The position numbers were made by a program, and so were the translations under genes. DNA of 64,000 nt from an uncultured Sphingorhabdus sp. (GTDB lineage: Bacteria; Pseudomonadota; Alphaproteobacteria; Sphingomonadales; Sphingomonadaceae), in contig CALMYW010000419.1 of assembly GCA_937873665.1 (NCBI GenBank), positions 44,607 through 108,606 on the forward strand. The letters are read 5' to 3'. A model generated the notes under the pieces. The model made no database searches. It was not told the DNA's origin and saw only the letters and a list, made by a program, of their open reading frames with translations. Every line of letters starts with the position of its first letter. Position 1 is the stretch's first letter. Positions 56,124 to 64,000 of this stretch are shown piece after piece.

Positions 56124-56588
56124 CTAATCGCAATCCGCGCAGGTGCCGCGCACTTCAACGACCGGGCGGACGGCGTGGAAGCCTGCCGCCTCGGCAGCCT
56201 TGCGGACATTACCGGTCAGGCTGTCGTCATCGATATGCGTCGCGCTGCCACAAGTGTCGCAGATCAGGAAGATGCAATCGTGCAGGCAGCCCGGGTGGGC
56301 ATTGGCAAGATAGGCGTTGGCGCTTTCCACCCGGCTCGCAAGGTTGTTCGAAACAAACAGGTCGAGGATGCGATAAACGCTGTTGGGCGCGACCCGTTTG
56401 CCGCGTTTTTGCGAGACCAGATCGGCAATGTCATAAGCCGACGCCGGCTTATCGAAGGTCGCGAGCACGGCGAAGATATCCGCCCGCATATCGGTCCACT
56501 GCTCGCCAGCCGCGGTCAATGCAGACTTGGCGGCATCGGCCAGATCATGGCCCTGATGTTCGTGATGATGATGTGCGTGCGTCGCCAT
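56124..56588 (-). CDS. zur: Fur-family zinc regulator (Zur)
   Basis: A 154-residue Fur-family protein with a His-rich N-terminus (THAHHHHEHQGHD), a winged-helix part (about 35-85), and the structural zinc cysteines CDTC and CADC near the C-terminus. The lack of a second Fe-type site and the neighbouring MerC-like gene favour zinc. It sits 47 bases after the MerC-like gene, and a Zur-type site (57049-57066) is upstream of that gene, so autoregulation is likely. Confidence 0.85.
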   Translation of the reverse strand: MATHAHHHHEHQGHDLADAAKSALTAAGEQWTDMRADIFAVLATFDKPASAYDIADLVSQKRGKRVAPNSVYRILDLFVSNNLASRVESANAYLANAHPGCLHDCIFLICDTCGSATHIDDDSLTGNVRKAAEAAGFHAVRPVVEVRGTCADCD

Positions 56589-56635
56589 TTTTCGAATCTA
56601 GGCCTTTTCTGCCCCGGGGGCAAGGCCGCGCTGGC

Positions 56636-57010
56636 TTAGCGCGAGGCGCGCAGATTGAGGTCGTGGCCGAGCGCCAATATCGCCACGCCTACCATCGTAT
56701 AGACGATCTCGGTCCCGCCATGCGGCAGGGTCAGCGCGCCGGACATCACGCCAATGCCGAGCGAACCGATCGCCGCAGGCATCATGAAGCCATGCTCAAT
56801 CATGCCCTTCACCAAAGCAAAAATACCAAAAACGATGGCAAGCCCAAGGCCTGCCTCATGGATGATTGGCGAAAACAGGAAACCGCCAGCCGAAGCCAAC
56901 AGCGCCAGCATTATAGAAGTGGCGAGGCAGTGGACAAGGCACAAGCCAGCGAGGCTCAGACCGAGCCCGTCCCAGCGCTTTTCGCGCCAATATGCCTGCA
57001 ATGCGATCAC
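56636..57010 (-). CDS. MerC-family membrane protein
   Basis: A 124-residue membrane protein with four helices and the MerC-type metal site LCLVHCLATS (Cys-x3-Cys with a His), plus a further motif LTLPHGG. MerC proteins carry Hg2+ or other soft metals across the membrane. In the same transcript as Zur it may instead move zinc. The start is a GTG at 57010. The upstream region contains a probable Zur operator. Confidence 0.8.
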   Translation of the reverse strand: MIALQAYWREKRWDGLGLSLAGLCLVHCLATSIMLALLASAGGFLFSPIIHEAGLGLAIVFGIFALVKGMIEHGFMMPAAIGSLGIGVMSGALTLPHGGTEIVYTMVGVAILALGHDLNLRASR

Positions 57011-57048
57011 AAATATGCCTTCCTGAGTCGCTATATGGCAAAACTCGT

Positions 57049-57066
57049 CCGACGTTACAACATATC
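57049..57066 (-). promoter_or_regulatory. Probable Zur operator of the merC-zur transcript
   Basis: Read on the minus strand GATATGTTGTAACGTCGG matches the Zur consensus pattern GNNATGTNATAACATNNC with three or four differences. It lies 39 bases before the GTG of the MerC-like gene and overlaps a -35-like TTGTAA followed 17 bases later by CATATA, so bound Zur would block the promoter. The match is to a general consensus, not to a tested site. Confidence 0.55.
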
Positions 57067-57169
57067 ATTTGTCCGTTTTTGTCGGTCAAAGGCGCATGGA
57101 AGATGTTACATCGCTGTTAACCACAAGGATTAGCCTCAATTTGAGCATGGCGCAGCTACCAGCCTGACC

Positions 57170-57862
57170 ATGCCTAAGACCCTGTTCACTTCAACGATGA
57201 TTGCTCTGGCCCTTGTTTCAAGCCCGGCCAATGCGCTCTATGAAGGTCTGCAATGCGTGCCCTTTGCCCGCGCGCTGACCGGCGTGACCATCTTCGGCGA
57301 CGCGCATACCTGGTGGGGCCAGGCAGAGGGCAAATATGAACGCGGCAGCAAGCCAAAGGTCGGCGCAGTGATGGCATTCATACCACATGGTAACATGCGG
57401 CTCGGCCATGTTGCTGCGGTTCGCAAGATCGTTGACAGGCGCACCTTGCTGATCAGCCACGCCAATTGGTCAACCATCGACGGCGTCCGCGGGCATATCG
57501 AGGAAAATGTCCGCGTGATCGACGTGTCCGAGGACAATGACTGGAGCCGGGTGCGTGTGTGGTACACCCCGAACAGCGCGCTGGGCGGCAATGAATGGCC
57601 GCTGCATGGCTTCATCTATCCCGAAAAGACCCGCAAGGAGAAGGATGCTCGCGCGGCGCTGGCGGCCGCGCTCGCCAAGACGCCACCGTCGCGCCCTTCG
57701 GCCAAACCTGCGGTTCTGGAAACAAGCACGACCAAGGCTGCTCCGGTCCGCATCGCTTCCGCTGCGCCGTCAAAACCATCCGGATTCACGTTGTCAAACG
57801 GCCTGCTGGCTGAGCTCGACAAGGCCGCCAAAAAAGAAGCGAAGCGCGCCCGCAAAAGCTGA
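57170..57862 (+). CDS. Exported CHAP-domain protein
   Basis: A 230-residue exported protein with a signal peptide (MPKTLFTSTMIALALVSSPANA), a CHAP domain (about 25-135) with the catalytic Cys in QCVPFAR and the His in LGHVAAV, and a Lys/Ala/Pro-rich tail. CHAP enzymes cut peptidoglycan cross-links or stem peptides. The gene faces away from the merC-zur transcript. Confidence 0.85.
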   Translation: MPKTLFTSTMIALALVSSPANALYEGLQCVPFARALTGVTIFGDAHTWWGQAEGKYERGSKPKVGAVMAFIPHGNMRLGHVAAVRKIVDRRTLLISHANWSTIDGVRGHIEENVRVIDVSEDNDWSRVRVWYTPNSALGGNEWPLHGFIYPEKTRKEKDARAALAAALAKTPPSRPSAKPAVLETSTTKAAPVRIASAAPSKPSGFTLSNGLLAELDKAAKKEAKRARKS

Positions 57863-57868
57863 ACGCTT

Positions 57869-57882
57869 TTGACCGCGGTCAA
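57869..57882. promoter_or_regulatory. Palindrome TTGACCGCGGTCAA
   Basis: A perfect 14-base palindrome just after the CHAP stop and 54 bases before the SpoIIAA-like start. The similar palindrome TTGACC-G-GGTCAA at 30415-30427 has the same relation to a start. Possible operator; no regulator is assigned. Confidence 0.4.
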
Positions 57883-57936
57883 TGACAACAGGCCGCTGCA
57901 AGTCCATCCTGCACACAAACAGGAAGGGACAATGCG

Positions 57937-58317
57937 ATGCTCAAGGTCGATACAGACGCCAAAGCCGGTTATCTCGAACTCACCGTCGACGGGGTGATCC
58001 ATCAGGCCGATTTTGAAGCCGCAGTTGCGGCAGTCGATGAACTGCTCAAAACGCACGAGCAATTGAACGTCGTCGAAGTCGTCCGCGACATCGGTTGGAT
58101 CGAACCGCAAGTGTGGTGGAAAGACCTGCTCTTCCACCTCGCCCACCGCAATTTCATCCACCGCGCCGCGGTGGTCAGCGATTCTGGCTGGGTAGGGCCG
58201 GTGACGCGAATGTTCGCACCCTTCTACCCCGCAGCCATCCGCACCTTCGGGCTGGATCAACTCGAATATGCCCGCACATGGGCGCGGGTGGGCGATGTGG
58301 GGAAGGCGGCGGATTAG
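57937..58317 (+). CDS. SpoIIAA-like (DUF3478/STAS-related) protein
   Basis: A 126-residue soluble protein with alternating strands and helices, the SpoIIAA-like fold (PF11964 type). DIGWIEPQVWWKDL and FAPFYPAAIRTFGLDQLEYARTW are the conserved parts. Members are often found as single-domain proteins of unknown role. AGGAAGGG before the ATG fixes the start; the ATG five bases upstream is out of frame. A palindrome lies about 55 bases upstream. Confidence 0.82.
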   Translation: MLKVDTDAKAGYLELTVDGVIHQADFEAAVAAVDELLKTHEQLNVVEVVRDIGWIEPQVWWKDLLFHLAHRNFIHRAAVVSDSGWVGPVTRMFAPFYPAAIRTFGLDQLEYARTWARVGDVGKAAD

Positions 58318-58359
58318 GCTTATTAACTGTACACCCTGAGTTCACCGTTGGATTCTTAG

Positions 58360-58468
58360 GGCTTGCCTGCGGCAAGCAAGGAAAGAAGGCGTGAAGTAGA
58401 TCGGCTCAAACCCCGCGCGCGGCTTGGCTCCTTTTTCCCTTCCCGCCTTGCTCGCCAACGGCGAGCCC
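58360..58468. repeat. Facing pair of REP-like hairpins (family R6)
   Basis: GCTTGCC-TGC-GGCAAGC (58361-58377) followed by AAGG..AAGAAGG faces its relative GCTCGCC-AAC-GGCGAGC (58450-58466). When one is complemented the units align well, tails included (GGGCTYGCC, CAAGG, GAAGG). They occupy the 154-base gap between two convergent genes. Confidence 0.75.
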
Positions 58469-58471
58469 AAA

Positions 58472-58708
58472 TCATTTGCGCAAATATTTGGTCGGCACTT
58501 TGAGCCAATAAAACTTGCCATCCTTCGGCGCTTTCCAAGGGTCTTCGACATCCCAACGCTTGCCTGCAAAGCCATCACCGTCGAGCGTTTGTTCAAGATG
58601 TTGCTTGACTTTGTGGCGCAATTTGCGCGCCGCCTTGGCCTTCCACTCGGCGTCGGACTTGGCGGTAGTATTGCCAAAAATCGGTGTCTTGCGGCGGGAA
58701 CGGGACAT
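58472..58708 (-). CDS. Small basic hypothetical protein
   Basis: A 78-residue, strongly basic protein starting MSRSRRKTPIFGNTTAKSDA and continuing KAARKLRHKVKQHLEQTL. It looks like a conserved hypothetical seen in related bacteria, but no function is known to me; binding RNA or DNA is possible from its charge. The frame starts at 58753; the ATG at 58708 matches the conserved beginning. Confidence 0.68.
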   Translation of the reverse strand: MSRSRRKTPIFGNTTAKSDAEWKAKAARKLRHKVKQHLEQTLDGDGFAGKRWDVEDPWKAPKDGKFYWLKVPTKYLRK

Positions 58709-58806
58709 GACTGATCTCCTTGGCTGCCGCCAAGTCGAGTGTCCGTCCATCATGGAGCGGCCCCGGTGCGGCTAATGCCGCAGATCAGTGGTGCGTTGGG
58801 TCATGG

Positions 58807-59031
58807 TCATGCCGCCGCATATTCTGAGGGGCGGTAGCGCGGTTCTGGGATCGGCATTCCATGCTCTTTTGCCGTCTCAAGCCACAGTTCGATAGCAACT
58901 TCGGCTTCTGCAGCTGCTTCGGACGGCGTTGCGCCATGCGCCGAGCATGGTTTCAGGTCTGGAACATCGGCGATCCAGCAATTGTCGTCCGGGTACCAGA
59001 AGACGTTTATGTGATAATGATGTTCCATCAC
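58807..59031 (-). CDS. hicB: HicB-family antitoxin
   Basis: A 74-residue protein with the HicB fold: a partly degenerate RNase H-like start (INVFWYPDDNCWIADVPDLKPCSAHG) and a short C-terminal tail. It would neutralise HicA and repress the operon. It overlaps hicA by four bases, with the toxin first. It is slightly richer in AT than its neighbours, as such pairs often are. Confidence 0.83.
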   Translation of the reverse strand: MMEHHYHINVFWYPDDNCWIADVPDLKPCSAHGATPSEAAAEAEVAIELWLETAKEHGMPIPEPRYRPSEYAAA

Positions 59032-59282
59032 GCTATGATTTGTAGCGCATATTCCCTTACCAAATCAAGAAACTCCCGAACCTGGTAGCGTTTGGCATCT
59101 TTTCCAAGCGGTTGGACGACCATAAGCTTCGGACAAGAAGGGTGTTTGAATGACAGATGGCTCCCCTTCGTTCGCGAATGGACGAAGCCAAAGGCCTCTA
59201 TCAAAGCAACGAAATCGCGGAAGGAAATGCTGCGGTCAGTGGACTGAAGCAGTAGGGAATAGAGTTTGGCAGGTTTGACCAT
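59028..59282 (-). CDS. hicA: HicA-family mRNA interferase toxin
   Basis: An 84-residue protein with the catalytic histidine in RTKGSHLSFKHP, the hallmark of HicA, which cleaves mRNA when free of HicB. It is longer than minimal HicA (about 60 residues) by an N-terminal segment. It is the first gene of the toxin-antitoxin pair and starts 89 bases from the uvrB stop. Confidence 0.83.
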   Translation of the reverse strand: MVKPAKLYSLLLQSTDRSISFRDFVALIEAFGFVHSRTKGSHLSFKHPSCPKLMVVQPLGKDAKRYQVREFLDLVREYALQIIA

Positions 59283-59371
59283 GGCTGCATACTTTCTGAA
59301 AAAGGCAGCACCCTATGAATCACATTTTTGGCGAAGCGCAACAACATTATTTAGAACCAAACTAAACCGCC

Positions 59372-61558
<2,187 letters not shown>

Positions 61559-61631
61559 GTTCGCTATATGTACGCGTTTGGGGTGTGGGGCAAGGGGGTG
61601 TCGAAACTTGCCATTTTCTAAGCCTTTGCCC

Positions 61632-63428
61632 ATGATGGCAGTCATGACAGGCTTGCCCAGCCCTCATGCCGCTGCTGCGATGCTGCTTGCCTTTGCAATG
61701 TTCTATGGCTTTGTCAGGGGCAAAGTCGCAGTCGAGATCGTCTCGCTTCTAACCATCGGCGCAATTGCACTGGGGCTCTATTTCTTTCCACTACCTAGCG
61801 GAACCGCGCGTGACGGGCTGGTGCTGGCATTCGAAGGCTTCGGCCATCATGCCCTAGTCACAATTTGCGCGCTCATGATCATGGGGCGCGGGCTGGTGGT
61901 CACTGGTGCGTTGGATCCAGCCGCCCGGGCGCTCAACCGCATCTGGCTTTTCAACCGGCAAGGTGGGTTGCTGGTGACCTTGCTGGCAGCGTTTGGCTTT
62001 AGTATGATCATTAATGATACGCCTGTGCTGGTGCTGCTACTGCCTATCCTCGTCCAGTTGGCCACAAAAGGGGGAATGCCTGCATCCAAAACACTGATAC
62101 CGGTCAACAGCGCGATCCTGATTGGCGGTATGGCGACGACTATCGGCACTTCGACCAACCTGCTTGTGGTGTCGATCGCCACAGATCTGGGAATGCCACC
62201 CATCAGTGTGTTCCACTACACCCCGATCGTACTAGCTGCCTCTTTGGTGGCGCTGCCATATATCTGGCTGGTGATGCCTCGCCTGCTGCCTGACAATTCG
62301 GTAGTCGACGGACGCGACCCCCGCTCTTTCCATGCTACAATGCGTTTTTCTGCAGGTTCAGCGTCAATTGGCAAGACCATAGGTCAGTTGCGCGCAATGC
62401 TACCCGTCAGCGTGGTGTTGGCTGGCGATTCTGCAGGACTGGTCGATACCGATACCCGGTTAGCGCTCTGCGGCCCGCAGGAAGCGCTTGAGGAAGCCGC
62501 ACAACTGACTGCTGGGGCGCTCGCCCCTGTATGGCTGCTGACCCGATTGCAACGTGAATCCGCCAGACTGAGTGACGATCTGATGATGGTCGAAATGGCC
62601 ATCACACCTGATTCCCGACTGATTGGCAACACGTTGCAAACCGCGGGAATCGAAGATGTGGCCATCATAGGCGTACATCACGCGCGGAGGCTGTTGGGTG
62701 AAACTCGAATAGACAGTGCGGATGCTCCGATGGGCGAAGGCGACCTGCTGCTGGCATTAGGTACGCAGAATGCATTACAGGGCTTTGCTCATGATGCCGG
62801 CCTGCTGATAGTTGAAGGCGGGCGCGACATGCCGCGATCAAGCAAAGCAGCTCTCGCATTGACTATCATGATTGGGGCAGTGGCGTTAGCCAGCTTTGGA
62901 TTGATGCCTATCGCGATTTCCGCCCTGGGCGGGGCTGTGCTGATGTTCCTGACCGGCTGCGTCAAGTTCGAGCGGGTGGGCCGAGCCCTATCAGCTAAGG
63001 TCATCGTGCTGGTTGCTTCCAGCATCGCGCTTGGCAAATTTGTGCTGGTATCCGGGGCGGCGGCATGGCTTGGCGACTTGCTTGCTGCAGGCCTACAATA
63101 TCTACCTCCTGCCGGAATATTAGCAGCGATCATGCTTTTCGTAACCGCACTTACCAACTTCGCCTCAAACGCAACTGCGGCTGCCGTAGGCACGCCGATT
63201 GCGTACAGCCTCGCCCAAAGCCTTGGACTGCCGCCGGAGCCATTGGTGCTGGCCGTCCTGTTCGGCTGCAATCTCTGCTATGCCACTCCGGTAGCGTATC
63301 AGACGAACATGATGATCATGTCTGAAGGCAATTACAATTTCGGCGACTATGTACGAACCGGCGTACCGCTTGTGGTCTTGATGGTCGTGACTTTGTCGAT
63401 TCTGTTGGCGTTGCGATACGGTATGTAG
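61632..63428 (+). CDS. DASS/SLC13-type anion permease with TrkA-C domains
   Basis: A 598-residue membrane protein. Two transport halves carry GTSTN (about 175) and SNAT (about 515), the SNT motifs of sodium/sulfate or dicarboxylate symporters. Between them, at about 235-410, a soluble region holds two TrkA-C (RCK) domains, as in many prokaryotic members. The substrate (sulfate, dicarboxylate or other) is not decidable. ATG codons at 61632, 61635 and 61644 are possible starts. Confidence 0.84.
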   Translation: MMAVMTGLPSPHAAAAMLLAFAMFYGFVRGKVAVEIVSLLTIGAIALGLYFFPLPSGTARDGLVLAFEGFGHHALVTICALMIMGRGLVVTGALDPAARALNRIWLFNRQGGLLVTLLAAFGFSMIINDTPVLVLLLPILVQLATKGGMPASKTLIPVNSAILIGGMATTIGTSTNLLVVSIATDLGMPPISVFHYTPIVLAASLVALPYIWLVMPRLLPDNSVVDGRDPRSFHATMRFSAGSASIGKTIGQLRAMLPVSVVLAGDSAGLVDTDTRLALCGPQEALEEAAQLTAGALAPVWLLTRLQRESARLSDDLMMVEMAITPDSRLIGNTLQTAGIEDVAIIGVHHARRLLGETRIDSADAPMGEGDLLLALGTQNALQGFAHDAGLLIVEGGRDMPRSSKAALALTIMIGAVALASFGLMPIAISALGGAVLMFLTGCVKFERVGRALSAKVIVLVASSIALGKFVLVSGAAAWLGDLLAAGLQYLPPAGILAAIMLFVTALTNFASNATAAAVGTPIAYSLAQSLGLPPEPLVLAVLFGCNLCYATPVAYQTNMMIMSEGNYNFGDYVRTGVPLVVLMVVTLSILLALRYGM

Positions 63429-63430
63429 AA

Positions 63431-64000
63431 CTATTTCTTGAACAGTACCCGATCCTCTGGCCCGAAGCCCCAGCGCCAGATCACCCACAGATATACGCCG
63501 AGGATTGCGGGGACGCCCAGTGCCAGCTCCGCCCATTCGGGCAAACGCGTGGCACCGATGCCGATGAGGATCGCGGTGGCGACGGCAGGGAGCAGGGTCC
63601 AGCGCCAGATGCTCAATGGCTCGCCCAGCAGCTTGGCGAGCAACAGCGCTTTAGCCACCGAGGCAAAGCCCAAGGCGAGCATCAGCGCGGCGGCGACGGC
63701 GGCGGCCTGCGCCAGTCCGTGATATTCGGGCTTCAACGGCAGCATCGGCACCATCTCGATCAGGATCAGGCTGAGCGCCACCTGCAGCGCGAGCATGCCG
63801 AGCGAGAGCAGGAGGTTCCTGTGCCGCGCCATATAGACAAGCGCGCTTTCGCTGACCACGGCAGTCGCCGCGGCAACCTCCGCCGCGAGCAGAAAGGCCA
63901 TAGCCGCGGTGCCGCCGACAAATTCCGGCCCGACCAGACCCATCACCGCCTCACCCGGGATGCCGAGCGCCAGCGCGATGCCGACCTGGGCGGCGATAAT
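63431..64000 (-). CDS. Polysaccharide flippase, C-terminal part (window edge)
   Basis: The last 189 codons of a protein cut by the window end, open up to base 64000. It has five or six helices and a charged end (WRWGFGPEDRVLFKK). The composition and layout resemble oligosaccharide flippases of the MATE/Wzx type (polysaccharide biosynthesis protein). The N-terminal half is outside the window, so this is tentative. Confidence 0.62.
   Translation of the reverse strand: MIAAQVGIALALGIPGEAVMGLVGPEFVGGTAAMAFLLAAEVAAATAVVSESALVYMARHRNLLLSLGMLALQVALSLILIEMVPMLPLKPEYHGLAQAAAVAAALMLALGFASVAKALLLAKLLGEPLSIWRWTLLPAVATAILIGIGATRLPEWAELALGVPAILGVYLWVIWRWGFGPEDRVLFKK

Noticed and set aside
56120..57133. 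337-codon open frame across the zur and merC genes
   Set aside because: Lies antisense to two recognisable proteins and would span their gap; arginine-rich and without domains.
58360..58468. Terminators for the two convergent genes
   Set aside because: Both hairpins lack a following T run on either strand; the facing-pair layout fits a repeat element better.

Overview
The window is a gene-dense, GC-rich stretch of bacterial chromosome. Most of it is ordinary housekeeping sequence, and the gene set and protein styles point to an alphaproteobacterium of the order Sphingomonadales. Pointers are DUF2093 and DUF3035/BamF-like proteins, a cysteine-free bL36, a large TonB-dependent receptor beside a TPR-2OG oxygenase, several LuxR-type HTH proteins with one membrane anchor, and short palindromic repeats of a kind common in sphingomonads. 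No rRNA, tRNA, CRISPR array, prophage or insertion sequence was recognised. No stretch longer than about 260 bases lacks a gene.

Layout. 1-7.9 kb: end of a sulfurtransferase, a DUF2189 membrane protein, cystathionine beta-lyase, and a minus-strand run of Gdt1-like transporter, epoxide hydrolase and an oligopeptide-type ABC importer without a binding protein. 8-12.2 kb: L33, NhaA, then a LuxR/TM protein, a small membrane protein and an NfrB-like glycosyltransferase. 12.2-25 kb: xseA divergent from purD, two single-pass proteins (one L7/L12-like, one lysine/alanine-rich with a helix-hairpin-helix domain), penicillin acylase, leucyl aminopeptidase, clpB, a secreted protein and a TPR-2OG oxygenase. 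25-32.4 kb: TonB receptor, M23 peptidase, DUF2093, then a second LuxR/TM locus with a helical protein, a paralogue of the small membrane protein and an NfrA-like outer-membrane barrel. 32.4-38.7 kb: crotonase, DUF389, etfA/etfB, sucC, a HAD phosphatase and L36. 38.7-49 kb: lipoprotein, M14 peptidase, GNAT, Fe-S type Rrf2 regulator divergent from a b-type cytochrome-like protein, gpmA, diguanylate cyclase, purE-purK-folA, dipeptidase, ribF and a degenerate GDPD-like protein. 49-54 kb: ileS, lspA, two BamF-like lipoproteins and a third LuxR/TM protein. 54-64 kb: dxs, Zur with a MerC-like protein, a CHAP protein, a SpoIIAA-like protein, hicAB, uvrB, a DASS/SLC13 permease and the end of a polysaccharide flippase.

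Two themes stand out. First, two loci 18 kb apart each start with a membrane-tethered LuxR-type HTH protein and carry paralogous four-helix membrane proteins. One adds the glycosyltransferase (NfrB-like) and the other the outer-membrane barrel (NfrA-like), so together they look like a split version of the NfrA/NfrB surface-glycan system. Second, several families of inverted-pair palindromic repeats decorate the window. Two copies lie in frame inside conserved proteins (IleRS and the ABC ATPase), and a third hairpin encodes the tail of LspA.
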